NCBI GenBank assembly: GCA_050949415.1
Contig: JBMNFR010000013.1
Span: forward strand, 62,001-126,000
Direction: 5' to 3'
Source of the DNA: JAAZKI01 sp012799905
GTDB lineage: Bacteria; Verrucomicrobiota; Lentisphaeria; Oligosphaerales; Oligosphaeraceae
Length of the DNA stretch: 64,000 nucleotides
Positions within the stretch are counted from its first letter, which is position 1. Each line of letters begins with the position of its first letter. This document shows positions 1 to 8,720 of this stretch, in pieces. The notes beneath the pieces were generated by a model, which saw only the letters and a program-made list of their open reading frames with translations, made no database searches and had not been told where the DNA came from. A program made the position numbers and the translations under genes.

Positions 1-111
1 GACTACTTCGACACCCAGCACCAGGACTTCCTCAACGGCCTGAACCTGTCAGATGCCATTCTCGCAAAGCTTTACCACGCCAACGCTGAAAAATTGACGC
101 CGCAACCCTGA
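1..111 (+). CDS. Amidohydrolase-family protein, C-terminal end only
   Basis: The first 36 codons of the window are open and end at TGA 109-111. The tail reads DYFDTQHQDFLNGLNLSDAI, then a helix ending NAEKLTP. Ending in a short helix with an 'NAE(K/R)L' signature is typical of amidohydrolase-2 family TIM-barrel hydrolases, where the last helix packs against the barrel. The next gene, a metallo-hydrolase on the same strand, starts 55 bp later, so they may be co-transcribed. Only about a tenth of such a protein is visible, so the family is an inference and the substrate cannot be given. Confidence 0.5.
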   Translation, partial: DYFDTQHQDFLNGLNLSDAILAKLYHANAEKLTPQP

Positions 112-166
112 TTTCAATCACCCTGCCCCCTTATTTTCACCCTATAATCCACAAGGTTCTCTCCTC

Positions 167-1000
167 ATGCGCCTGACTATTCTCGGTTCTGCCGCCGCCG
201 AAGCCGTCCCTGCCCTCTGGTGCGAATGTGATGTCTGCGCCACTGCCCTCCAGCGGGGCGGCAAAGACATCCGCCGCCGAAGCTGCTATCTCATTGACGA
301 TGACACTATGGTCGACTTCGGCCCAGACGCCTTCTGGCAGACGATGCAGTTCAATATCAACTTGCCGGCCCTGCAACGCCTGGTCTTCACCCACCCCCAC
401 CTCGACCACTTGAATCCAGTCGAACTTTGCTGGCGTCGCCGCGGCTACAGCAAAGTCACCAAGCCGTTGACAGTCATCGGCCCGCCCACGGTCTTCCATG
501 CCATCATGGCCCAGACCGCCAACTCCGGCGTTGCCTGCGATTTCACGGAATTGCAACTTCACCGAGTCGAAGTCAGCCCCGGCCGTGAAATCACTGACGG
601 CGATATGACCATACTGCCCATCGCCGCTAACCACGCCCCCGGCAAAGCAGCGCTGGTCTATGTCTTCCGCCGCAACGGCAAAAGCCTGCTCATCGCCAAC
701 GACACCGGCTGGCTGACGGACGAGTCCTGGGAAGTGCTGCGCAGCCAAAGCCTGGACGCGGCTGTCATCGAATGTACCTCCAGCCTCAAATACCCTGACC
801 AGCGCAATCACCACATGGGCGCTAACACCACCGTGGCCTTCCGTGACCAGCTGCGCAATATAGGCTGCCTTAAGCCAGACGCCATCGTCGTCACCAACCA
901 CTTCTCCCACAATGGCAACTCCCTCCACCAGGTTCTGGAAGACTTCTTCGTCCCAAAAGGCATTGCCGTGGCCTACGACGGCATGGTCATCACTTTCTGA
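167..1000 (+). CDS. MBL-fold metallo-hydrolase, PhnP-like
   Basis: 277 residues. The N-terminus (LTILGSAAAEAVPALWCECD) copies the start of PhnP-type metallo-beta-lactamase-fold enzymes, including the cysteine cluster C19, C21, C24. The metal motif HxHxDH is complete at H76, H78, D80 and H81. Further likely ligands are the histidine of NHAPG, the aspartate of ANDTGW and the histidine pair in TNHFSHN near the C-terminus. There is no signal peptide, so it is cytoplasmic. PhnP itself is a cyclic ribose phosphodiesterase; no phn genes are nearby, so this relative probably hydrolyses another small phosphodiester or sugar derivative. It lies between an amidohydrolase tail and a GH31 enzyme, which suggests a carbohydrate-linked role. 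Confidence 0.8.
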   Translation: MRLTILGSAAAEAVPALWCECDVCATALQRGGKDIRRRSCYLIDDDTMVDFGPDAFWQTMQFNINLPALQRLVFTHPHLDHLNPVELCWRRRGYSKVTKPLTVIGPPTVFHAIMAQTANSGVACDFTELQLHRVEVSPGREITDGDMTILPIAANHAPGKAALVYVFRRNGKSLLIANDTGWLTDESWEVLRSQSLDAAVIECTSSLKYPDQRNHHMGANTTVAFRDQLRNIGCLKPDAIVVTNHFSHNGNSLHQVLEDFFVPKGIAVAYDGMVITF

Positions 1001-1120
1001 GCTTGAACCATGACGCTGGCAGCGGCCTCGCAATGGCCGCTGCCAAGCCTCTTTTCCGCCCAGAATAAAAAGCACGGTCGCCTTGTCTTGTCCACCTGCC
1101 CTCCAACACCAAAGCGAGCC

Positions 1121-3310
1121 ATGATTACACACAACCTCGTCTTGAATACGGGCGCAACCCTCATCGTTGATGTTCTTGCCCCCAAGATATTCCGCCTGCG
1201 CCTGGATGCCTCTGGCCGCTTCCAGCCAGGGGGCCTGGAGCGCTACCGCATCCTCAATTTGGACTGGCCTGACTGCCGCGTCGCCATCAATGCCGCCCAG
1301 GAAACAACCACTCTGACGACAGACGAGGCGGTACTGACCGTCTGCACCGCCGATGGCGCCTGGAACCTCAGCCGACCCGACGGCGCAGTAATCCTTGAGA
1401 CTGCCGCCCCGCCGCACGGAGATGCTCACACCGGCTTCAGCCTGGAATTGAAACTCTCCCCCGACGACCAGCTCTTTGGCTTTGGCGATGAAACCAGGAC
1501 CTGCATCAACAAGCGCGGCCATAAGAACGTCATGGCCATCACCAACGTGACCTCTTACACCCCGATTCCCTTTGTGTCCTGCTCACGAGGCTGGGGACTC
1601 TATCTCAACACCACCTGGTTCCATCGCTTTGACGCCGGCGCGACCGACCCAAACCGCCTCGCTTTCCACGCCGACCGCGGTATGCTCGAATACTTCCTCT
1701 TCGCCGCCGACTCGCAAGCCGAAGCCCTCAAACTCTACACATCCGTCACTGGCCCGTCGTACGTCCTGCCCAAATGGAGCTATGGCATGACCTTTGTCTG
1801 CGATGAACGCGAAGTCCGGGCCCGTGACATCCTCTATGAAGCCTACGAATTCCGCCGCCAAGGCATTCCCTGCGATGTGATCGGCCTGGAGCCGGACTGG
1901 ATGGAAAACCACTACGACTACACCATCGACAAAAAATGGAGCCAAAAGCGTTTCCACATTCCCTTCTGGCTGAAAGGCAAGAACTACGGCACTTTTTGCA
2001 GCACCCTGCACCAGATGGGCTTCAAACTCAGCCTCTGGCTCTGCTGCGACTACGACTTGTCCGAATACGAGGAAATGCTCATCAATGACGGCAAACTGCC
2101 AAAACCGATGCCAGCTGAAGACGGCGACGTGGCTGACGATATCATCAAAGACCCGCATTTCCGCCCGCTCAGCATGGACAAGTTGACCAAGACCGGCGTG
2201 CCGTGGTTCGAACACTTGAAACAATTCGTCGATGACGGCGCTGACGCCTTCAAACTCGATGGCGCCAACCAAGTGCTGTACCACCCGGACCGCAAATGGC
2301 GCAATGGCATGGACGATGCGGAAATGCACAACCTGTATCCGGTGCTCCTCGCCAAACAGATGAACAACGGCTTCACTGAACACACCTCCCGCCGCGTCCA
2401 GATTTTCACTCCCAGCGGCCACGCCACTATCCAGCGCTACGCCGCCATCTGGGCCGGCGACACTGGAGGCGGCGCCAAAACCATCCCGGCTCTCCTCAAC
2501 TTGGGCCTGTCAGGACAGTCCAACGTCTGCACAGACATGCAAGTCTTCGACCTGCCTGGCATTCATTACGGGTTCTTCCAGGCCCTGGCCCAAGGCTTCT
2601 CCTGGCACATGTACAATCAGCCCTGGTTCCTGCCGCCAGAACGCTTCGCCGCCTATAAATACTACGCCAATCTCCGCAATCAGCTGACTCCATACATCTA
2701 CGCCGCCGCCCACCAAGCCCATCAAACCGGCCTGCCCATCATGCGCGCCATGCCCCTAGCTTTCCCGCAACACCCGGAAACAAGCCAGTGCCTCCAACAA
2801 TACATGTTCGGCGATGCTATCTTGGTCAGCGCCTTCACTGACCAGGTCTTCCTCCCCGAAGGCGATTGGTATGACTTCTGGACGGATAACATCATCCGCG
2901 GCCCAGCCTGGGTCAAAGCCGAATATCCGGCCGACCGCGGCGGCTGCCTGTTCATCAAGGCCGGCGCCATCATCCCCATGCAGGAACCGACCGCATACGT
3001 CGGCGTCACCACCCCGGAATTGCTCACCTGGCATATCTATCCCGGCCCCGATACCGACTACACCCTGTACGAGGACGACGGCATCTCCATGAAATACCGC
3101 GACGGAGACATCGCCGCCACCACCGTCACTGGCCGAGCCACGGCTGACGGCTATCATGTCACTATCCAGCCGCGCTGCGGCCGCTACGACGGCATGCCCG
3201 CTACCCGCCGGCACCGCTTCGTCGCTCATTCCCTGAACGAGGTCGACCTCATCACGCCAGCGCCGGAACAGGAAGAAGCGGCCGAAGCCACGGTGAAATT
3301 AAAGCGCTGA
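1121..3310 (+). CDS. Glycoside hydrolase family 31 (alpha-glucosidase/alpha-xylosidase type)
   Basis: 729 residues from ATG 1121. The frame opens further to ATG 1010, but those 37 residues (starting MTLAAASQWPLP) look unlike the family, whose N-terminal beta domain starts at MITHNLVLNTGATL. The (beta/alpha)8 barrel shows GLEPDWMENHYDY near residue 255, the nucleophile motif FKLDG with D380, and the acid/base motif IWAGDTGGG with D447. The usual distal sheet follows (YDFWTDNIIRGPAW). No signal peptide, so it acts on oligosaccharides already inside the cell. Retaining exo-alpha-glycosidase activity is known for the family; which sugar it takes cannot be read from the sequence. It starts 120 bp after the metallo-hydrolase. 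Confidence 0.9.
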   Translation: MITHNLVLNTGATLIVDVLAPKIFRLRLDASGRFQPGGLERYRILNLDWPDCRVAINAAQETTTLTTDEAVLTVCTADGAWNLSRPDGAVILETAAPPHGDAHTGFSLELKLSPDDQLFGFGDETRTCINKRGHKNVMAITNVTSYTPIPFVSCSRGWGLYLNTTWFHRFDAGATDPNRLAFHADRGMLEYFLFAADSQAEALKLYTSVTGPSYVLPKWSYGMTFVCDEREVRARDILYEAYEFRRQGIPCDVIGLEPDWMENHYDYTIDKKWSQKRFHIPFWLKGKNYGTFCSTLHQMGFKLSLWLCCDYDLSEYEEMLINDGKLPKPMPAEDGDVADDIIKDPHFRPLSMDKLTKTGVPWFEHLKQFVDDGADAFKLDGANQVLYHPDRKWRNGMDDAEMHNLYPVLLAKQMNNGFTEHTSRRVQIFTPSGHATIQRYAAIWAGDTGGGAKTIPALLNLGLSGQSNVCTDMQVFDLPGIHYGFFQALAQGFSWHMYNQPWFLPPERFAAYKYYANLRNQLTPYIYAAAHQAHQTGLPIMRAMPLAFPQHPETSQCLQQYMFGDAILVSAFTDQVFLPEGDWYDFWTDNIIRGPAWVKAEYPADRGGCLFIKAGAIIPMQEPTAYVGVTTPELLTWHIYPGPDTDYTLYEDDGISMKYRDGDIAATTVTGRATADGYHVTIQPRCGRYDGMPATRRHRFVAHSLNEVDLITPAPEQEEAAEATVKLKR

Positions 3311-3323
3311 AAAACAACCCCTT

Positions 3324-3622
3324 ATTAGGGGCAGAATGCTGAATGCTGAATGCTGAATGTTGAGGCGCATTTCATAATTCATAATTCATAATTCATAATT
3401 CATAATTCATTAGGGGCGAGGGGCGAGGGGCAGAATGCTGAATGCTGAATGCTGAATGCTGAATGTTGAATGCTGAATGTTGAGGCGCATTTCATAATTC
3501 ATAATTCATAATTCATAATTCATAATTCATAATTCATTAGGGGCGAGGGGCGAGGGGCGAGAGTGAGCTTGGACTACTCTGTCCACTCTGTCCACCATGT
3601 CCACTCTGTCCACACCGTCCAC
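3324..3622. repeat. Composite tandem array of 7-bp units followed by 9-bp units
   Basis: The array begins 13 bp after the GH31 stop codon. In order it holds a G-rich unit (GGGGCGA), a run of ATGCTGA units, a junction GAGGCGCATTTCATAATTC, a run of TTCATAA units, then the whole series again, and finally GTCCACTCT/GTCCACCAT 9-bp units. Each of the first three families has a 7-bp period. The same families in the same order occur at 18094-18520 and, reversed, at 51313-51472. No coding function is supported. Confidence 0.9.
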
Positions 3623-3899
3623 AGCAGCGGTGTGGCAGAAGCGCTGAAAACATGTTGTCGAGATAGCCATTATCAATGACTGCCCCCATTGCCCAGAAAT
3701 GTGAAAAATATATTAATCTTTTTAGATTTTATGTCCCGGGACATGGAAAAAACCATTTTCCGGGATATATTTTTTACTTCACCTGTCGACACTTTCGACA
3801 GCCCCCCCCTTCTGCCCGCCTTGATTGAGGGGGGGACGTATATCTATCATGACTTCCCTAAACCCATAACCCACTCCCAACCCAGACAGGTACACCAGC
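3623..3899. other. Leader region of the oad operon, with two palindromes
   Basis: No gene is supported here. The stretch is A+T-rich from about 3700. It contains a perfect 14-bp palindrome ATGTCCCGGGACAT at 3731-3744 and a hairpin with 7-bp arms (CTGTCGA/TCGACAG) at 3783-3801, followed by a C7 run and, 20 bases on, a G7 run that could pair. The following gene starts at 3900, so these are candidate operator or leader structures. I could not identify a convincing sigma70 promoter. Confidence 0.4.
3731..3744. promoter_or_regulatory. Perfect 14-bp palindrome, candidate operator
   Basis: ATGTCCCGGGACAT is its own reverse complement and lies 155 bp upstream of oadG. Partial echoes of it (TTTTCCGGGATAT) follow at 3757-3768. 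A dimeric regulator is the simplest reading, but no binding protein can be named. Confidence 0.3.
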
Positions 3900-4157
3900 A
3901 TGTCAACTTCCTCTCAATTCGCTGACATCGGCACCGCCCTGATCCTGATGATCGCCGGCATGGGCATGACCTTCCTCTTCCTCATGCTCCAAATCTGGTG
4001 CACAGAAAAGACCTCAAAAATCTCCGCTCGCTTCTCCCATCTCGTGCCTGATTCCGAGCCGAAGAAAAGCAGCAAGCCGGCGCCAGCCGCACCGGCCGCT
4101 GACGAGGGCGAAGTCGTCGCCGCCATCGCCGCTGCCATCCATGCCACTAGAAGCTGA
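3900..4157 (+). CDS. oadG: Sodium-pumping decarboxylase gamma subunit (OadG family)
   Basis: 85 residues: one N-terminal membrane helix (about residues 12-33, ALILMIAGMGMTFLFLMLQI), then a polar stretch, then a Pro/Ala linker (KPAPAAPAA) and a short amphipathic tail. This is the standard layout of OadG-type subunits, which anchor the biotinylated alpha subunit to the membrane beta subunit. The following genes encode exactly those partners. No strong Shine-Dalgarno sequence is visible before ATG 3900. The family includes the equivalent subunit of methylmalonyl-CoA decarboxylase, so the symbol describes the family rather than the substrate. Confidence 0.8.
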   Translation: MSTSSQFADIGTALILMIAGMGMTFLFLMLQIWCTEKTSKISARFSHLVPDSEPKKSSKPAPAAPAADEGEVVAAIAAAIHATRS

Positions 4158-4219
4158 ATAATACGCCATTTGTTTCTTCCCAATATTCACCCCTCCACCA
4201 TAGACGAGGACTCCTGTCA

Positions 4220-6100
4220 ATGAAAAAAATCCGCTTCATGGACACGTCATTCCGCGATGGCTTTCAATCTGTGATTGGCGCCCGCGTGATCACCGCCGAC
4301 TTTCTGCCTGCCCTGAGGGCGGCCGTTGATGCCGGCATTACCCACCTAGAAGTCGGCGGCGGCGCACGTTTCCAAAGCCCCTATTTTTACTGCGGCGAAG
4401 ACGCTTTTGATTCCATGGACCTGATCCGCAAGACGGTCGGCCCGGAGGTCAACCTCCAGACCCTGGCGCGCGGCATCAATGTCGTCGGCCTGTCCTCGCA
4501 GTCCAGCGACATGATCAACCTGCATGCCAAGCTGTTCAAGAAACACGGCATCACCACCATCCGCAACTTTGACGCCCTCAACGACGTCCGCAATCTCGAA
4601 TATTCCGGCCGCTGCGTCTACAACAACGGCTTGCAGCACCAGGTGGTCATCACCCTCATGGGCCTGCCGCCCGGCGTCAGCGAAACCTATCCCCACAGCG
4701 CCAAATTCTATTGCGACCGCCTGGAAGCCATCCTGGAGAACGAGCTGCCGTTCCATAGCCTCTGCTTCAAGGATGCCTCCGGCACATGCACCCCGAATGT
4801 CATCCGCGACACCGTCAAGCGCGCCCGCGAAATCCTTGACGCGGCCGGCAAAAAAGACTGCCCGATTGAAATGCACACGCATGACACTGCTGACATGTCA
4901 GTGGCCTGCTACATGGCTGCTGTCGAAGCCGGCGCCGAAATCATCGACCTGGCCATGAACCCGATGTCCGGCGGCACCAGCCAGCCTGACATCCTGACCA
5001 TGTGGCACGCCTTCAAGGGCACTGACTACACTCTTGATATCGACTACGAAAAAATCCTGCGTGCGGAAGACGAATTCGAGAAGGCGATGAGCAAATACAT
5101 GCTGCCGCCGGAAGCGAAGAAGACCAACCCCCGCATCACCTTGTCGCCGATGCCCGGCGGCGCACTCACTGCCAACACCCAGATGATGCGCGACACCAAC
5201 TGCCTGCATCTCTTCCCGCAAGTCATCAAGGCCATGCGCGAAGTAGTCGAACGCGGCGGATTCGGCACCTCGGTCACGCCTGTTTCCCAATTCTATTTCC
5301 AGCAGGCATTCACCAACGTCACCCAGGGCGCTTGGAAGAAAATCACCGACGGCTATGGCAAGATGGTGCTGGGATACTTTGGCCGCACCCCGTCAAAGCC
5401 TGATCCGGAAATCGTCAAGCTGGCGGCTGAGCAGCTCGGCATGGAGCCGACGACGGAAGACCCACGCCTGCTCAACGATAAAAACGAGAAGCTCAGCACC
5501 GCTTACTACACCGAGCAACTGAAGAAAAATGACCTGCCCGTCACTGAAGAAAATATCTTCATCGTCGCCTGCTGCGAGGATAAAGGCCTGGCCTTCCTCA
5601 AAGGCGATCGCCCGATGGGCTGCCGATTTATTGAAGACACCGCAAAGAACGCTAACTCCAATGACAAAAAGGACAAAAAGACTAACATGGCTACCAACAA
5701 CGCTCCTGCCTCCTACACTGTCGTCGTCAATGGCAAGCAGTATCACGTCGATGTCGTCCCTGCCGCTGCTGGCGCCGCCCCGGTCGTGACCAATGTCCAG
5801 CCTGCCGCCGCTCAGGCTGCCGCGCCAGTCGCTGCCCCAGTCGCCGCGCCAGTCGCTGCCCCAGCCGCCGCGCCTGCCGTCCCCGCTACTGGCACTGAAA
5901 TCACTGCCCCGATGCCGGGAACCGTGCTGCGCATCCTCGTCAGCGTCGGCCAAGCCGTCAAGAAGGGCGATGACATCGTGGTTCTGGAAGCCATGAAAAT
6001 GGAGCAAGCACTGAAGGCGACGGAGGACGGAACGGTCGTCGCCATCAACGTCAGCCAGGGCGATACAGTTGACGCCGGTGATGTGCTCGCAGTCATCTAA
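4220..6100 (+). CDS. oadA: Oxaloacetate decarboxylase alpha subunit-like, carboxyltransferase plus biotin domain
   Basis: 626 residues, the usual length. An HMGL-type TIM barrel (about 1-260) opens with RFMDTSFRDGFQS, the metal/oxaloacetate site (RDGHQS in classical OadA). It also has CFKDASG, HTHDTAD with the metal histidines, and NPMSGGTSQPD. A PYC/OadA middle domain follows to about residue 480, then an Ala/Pro-rich swinging linker near 515-555. The C-terminus is a biotinyl domain with EAMKMEQ; the biotinylated lysine is K593. It transfers the carboxyl group of oxaloacetate (or a similar acid) to biotin. The beta subunit then releases CO2 and pumps Na+ outward. It sits 62 bp after oadG. 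Confidence 0.9.
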   Translation: MKKIRFMDTSFRDGFQSVIGARVITADFLPALRAAVDAGITHLEVGGGARFQSPYFYCGEDAFDSMDLIRKTVGPEVNLQTLARGINVVGLSSQSSDMINLHAKLFKKHGITTIRNFDALNDVRNLEYSGRCVYNNGLQHQVVITLMGLPPGVSETYPHSAKFYCDRLEAILENELPFHSLCFKDASGTCTPNVIRDTVKRAREILDAAGKKDCPIEMHTHDTADMSVACYMAAVEAGAEIIDLAMNPMSGGTSQPDILTMWHAFKGTDYTLDIDYEKILRAEDEFEKAMSKYMLPPEAKKTNPRITLSPMPGGALTANTQMMRDTNCLHLFPQVIKAMREVVERGGFGTSVTPVSQFYFQQAFTNVTQGAWKKITDGYGKMVLGYFGRTPSKPDPEIVKLAAEQLGMEPTTEDPRLLNDKNEKLSTAYYTEQLKKNDLPVTEENIFIVACCEDKGLAFLKGDRPMGCRFIEDTAKNANSNDKKDKKTNMATNNAPASYTVVVNGKQYHVDVVPAAAGAAPVVTNVQPAAAQAAAPVAAPVAAPVAAPAAAPAVPATGTEITAPMPGTVLRILVSVGQAVKKGDDIVVLEAMKMEQALKATEDGTVVAINVSQGDTVDAGDVLAVI

Positions 6101-6260
6101 ACCCTTGTCCCAGCGCCTCGGCCGCAGTTCGACCGGGGCGCTGCGCCGCAGGGGATAAAGCCGTCAAAGGAGACAACCTGGCCAACAGATAAATGACGGC
6201 AGGATGCCCGCTCTTTCCATTGCCATTGCATCAGGGGATTTCCCCGTTAGGAGAATTTGT

Positions 6261-7994
6261 ATGCTGAAAAAAATAACCACGCTTCTGGGCATCGTCGCCA
6301 TGTTCGGCGGCATCCTCCTGAACGCCCAGGAGAACCAGGCAGCCGCCAGCGCTGACCAGGTGAAAGCCGTCTGCGCCGCTTGTGCAGAACTTAATTGCAA
6401 AGCGACTTGCCCGCAGCAATCTGCCATTGCGACGTTCAATAACGAATTCCAAGTCGCCGGCATGAACCTGAAGAGCAACGACGGCGTCTTCGAGATGGTG
6501 CAGGACCCAGAGACCGGCATCGTCCAATGCAAGTACGTCTGGCCGACCTCGGCTGTCGTCTATCAACTGTCCATGCGGAAAGACCAGGACGTCAACTCCG
6601 GCCGCCCGCTGTGCATCCTGAAAATCAACTCTGCCAGTGGCGAAGATAAGGGGAAAATTCCGAATCGCTCCAAGGCCGAAGTCAAGGCCGGAGTGGCCGC
6701 CAAAATTCTGAAAGTCAACTTTGCCGAAGGCGAGACCATCCAGCCCGGCGAGGTGTTCTACGAATTTGTGCCTCAGGTGATTTCACATGATTCGGTCACC
6801 CCCAGCGCCAGCCATCCCATCAGCGTCAAGGAAATGTTGGTGAAGCTGTGGGAAAGCACCGGCATCTATTCCTTCATCCAGCAGACCCAGCTGGAATGGA
6901 CGCTTGGCATCGGCAAGGCGATCATGATCTGCGTCGGCCTTGTCCTTATCTACCTGGCGATTGTCAAGGACTTCGAACCCCTGCTGCTGATCCCGATTGG
7001 CTTTGGCGCTGTTATGAGCAACATCCCCTTGGCTGAAATCGCTGCGCCGGACGGCATCCTGGGCGTTCTCTTCAAGGGCATTGACCTCGGCATCTATCCG
7101 TTGCTGATCTTCCTCGGCATCGGTGCGATGACCGACTTCGGGCCGCTCATCGCCAATCCGAAGACCGCCCTGCTCGGCGGCGCTGCGCAGCTCGGCATCT
7201 TTGTCGCCCTGCTCGGCGCAGTGCTCATCAGCGCCTTCACCCCGGATTACATCATCAACTTCAGCCTCAAGGACGCTGCCTCCATCGGCATCATCGGTGG
7301 CGCGGATGGCCCGACCGCCATCTTCCTGGCTAGCCGCCTGTCCCCGAACCTGCTCGGCTCCATCGCTGTTGCGGCCTACTCCTACATGGCCCTGGTGCCA
7401 ATCATTCAGCCGCCCATCATCCGCATGTTCACAACCCCGGAAGAACGTAAAATCCGCATGAGCCAGATGCGCAAAGTCAGCAAACTCGAAAAGATCATCT
7501 TTCCGATCATGATCACGCTGCTTTGCTGCCTGCTGCTGCCCTCGGCCGCACCGCTGATCAGCATGCTGATGCTCGGCAACCTGATGCGCGAATCAATGTG
7601 CGTTGACCGCTTGAGCGACACCGCCCAGAACGCCCTCATGAACATCGTCACCATCTTCCTCGGCCTCTCAGTCGGCTCCAAGCTGTCAGCTGACAAGTTT
7701 CTCAACTTTGAGACGCTTGGCATCCTGCTCCTCGGCCTGATCGCCTTCTCGTGCGGCACGGCCGGCGGTGTTTGGATGGGCAAGTTGATGTGCCGGCTCA
7801 CTGGCGGCAAAGTCAACCCGATGCTCGGCGCTGCTGGCGTGTCGGCTGTGCCGATGGCGGCTCGCGTCGTCAACAAGCTCGGCCTGGAAGAAGACCCGCA
7901 GAACTTCCTGCTCATGCACGCCATGGGTCCGAACGTCTCCGGCGTCATCGGCTCGACCGTTGTCGCCGGCGTTCTGCTCTGCGCCCTCGGCTGA
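6261..7994 (+). CDS. oadB: Sodium-translocating decarboxylase beta subunit with an extra N-terminal domain (OadB)
   Basis: 577 residues from ATG 6261, chosen over the upstream ATG at 6204 because TAGGAG lies just before it. The C-terminal ~380 residues are a classical OadB carboxylate/Na+ channel with many membrane helices and the conserved GGADGPTAIF motif. The first ~190 residues are unusual: a signal-like helix (LLGIVAMFGGILL), a cysteine cluster (CAACAELNCKATC), then a fold with GVAAKILKVNFAEGETIQPG, which resembles a lipoyl/biotinyl half-barrel but has no modifiable lysine motif. Typical OadB proteins lack this part. The gene completes a G-A-B operon ended by the terminator at 8031-8069. 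Confidence 0.88.
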   Translation: MLKKITTLLGIVAMFGGILLNAQENQAAASADQVKAVCAACAELNCKATCPQQSAIATFNNEFQVAGMNLKSNDGVFEMVQDPETGIVQCKYVWPTSAVVYQLSMRKDQDVNSGRPLCILKINSASGEDKGKIPNRSKAEVKAGVAAKILKVNFAEGETIQPGEVFYEFVPQVISHDSVTPSASHPISVKEMLVKLWESTGIYSFIQQTQLEWTLGIGKAIMICVGLVLIYLAIVKDFEPLLLIPIGFGAVMSNIPLAEIAAPDGILGVLFKGIDLGIYPLLIFLGIGAMTDFGPLIANPKTALLGGAAQLGIFVALLGAVLISAFTPDYIINFSLKDAASIGIIGGADGPTAIFLASRLSPNLLGSIAVAAYSYMALVPIIQPPIIRMFTTPEERKIRMSQMRKVSKLEKIIFPIMITLLCCLLLPSAAPLISMLMLGNLMRESMCVDRLSDTAQNALMNIVTIFLGLSVGSKLSADKFLNFETLGILLLGLIAFSCGTAGGVWMGKLMCRLTGGKVNPMLGAAGVSAVPMAARVVNKLGLEEDPQNFLLMHAMGPNVSGVIGSTVVAGVLLCALG

Positions 7995-8030
7995 CCTTTC
8001 CGCCACGTCGGCCGACAATTCTATCCATCT

Positions 8031-8069
8031 GGGCGTGCCCTCCCTTAGCCGGCGGGCACGCCCTTTTTT
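8031..8069 (+). terminator. Rho-independent terminator of the oad operon
   Basis: Perfect 10-bp arms GGGCGTGCCC (8031-8040) and GGGCACGCCC (8054-8063), a 13-base loop and six T residues directly after. It stands 36 bp behind the oadB stop codon and 12 bp before the next start. Confidence 0.92.
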
Positions 8070-8081
8070 GCAATTTCAGCC

Positions 8082-8645
8082 ATGACCTCCAGCCCTCGCC
8101 AGCAACATCTGATTGCGGCTGTCCGCAGCAAGAATGACCTCAACAAGGTCATTCGCACCAGCATCCAGAACGTCTTCATCCTATCCAGCGACCTCTGCCA
8201 GCTGGAAGACCAATGCCGCACCCTGCACCGCGCCGGCAAAAACGTCTTTCTGCATCTTGACTTGATTGACGGGCTGAAGGGCGATGCCAGCGGCATCCGC
8301 TTCGCCTCGCAACATTTCAAGATCACCGGCATCATTAGCACTAAGCCCCACTGCGTCAAGCTGGCCAAGGAAGCCGGATTGCTCGCTATCCTGCGCGTCT
8401 TTGTCCTGGATTCCTCAGCCCTGAAGACCGGCGCCCAGAACGCCCAGCTCTGCCGCCCGGACTTTGTCGAGGTGCTGCCAGGATTGTCCCCGAAAATCAT
8501 CCGCCTGGCCCTGAAGACGTTCACTGCGCCCCTGATTGCCGGCGGCCTGATCCAGGAAAAAGACGACATGACCGAAGCAATCGCTGCCGGCGCCGCTGCC
8601 GTGTCGACCAGCAATTGGAACCTCTGGGAAAATCCTGACCTGTAG
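8082..8645 (+). CDS. glpP: Glycerol-3-phosphate-responsive antiterminator (GlpP family)
   Basis: 187 residues, matching GlpP in length and in its signature blocks: VFLHLDLIDGLKGD, IISTKPH, PDFVEVLPGL and APLIAGGLI near the end. GlpP is a TIM-barrel protein that binds glycerol-3-phosphate and lets RNA polymerase read through leader terminators of glp transcripts. No glycerol genes lie in this window. The gene starts 12 bp after a strong intrinsic terminator, which raises the question whether that terminator is one of its targets. The family call is firm; the regulated genes are unknown. Confidence 0.85.
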   Translation: MTSSPRQQHLIAAVRSKNDLNKVIRTSIQNVFILSSDLCQLEDQCRTLHRAGKNVFLHLDLIDGLKGDASGIRFASQHFKITGIISTKPHCVKLAKEAGLLAILRVFVLDSSALKTGAQNAQLCRPDFVEVLPGLSPKIIRLALKTFTAPLIAGGLIQEKDDMTEAIAAGAAAVSTSNWNLWENPDL

Positions 8646-8720
8646 CACCTGCGGCGAAACCACCAGACCAAGTCGCGAGTCCACGCGCAAGTTCGCCTGC
8701 CCAGGTAAATAACCTTAAGA

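Noticed and set aside
137..1522. Long minus-strand open frame of 461 codons opposite the metallo-hydrolase and GH31 genes
   Set aside because: It lies across two well-recognised plus-strand genes, has no family features and reflects the G+C-rich third codon positions of those genes.
3689..3925. 78-codon open frame ahead of oadG
   Set aside because: It overlaps the oadG start, covers palindromes and C/G runs, has no Shine-Dalgarno sequence and no recognisable protein pattern.
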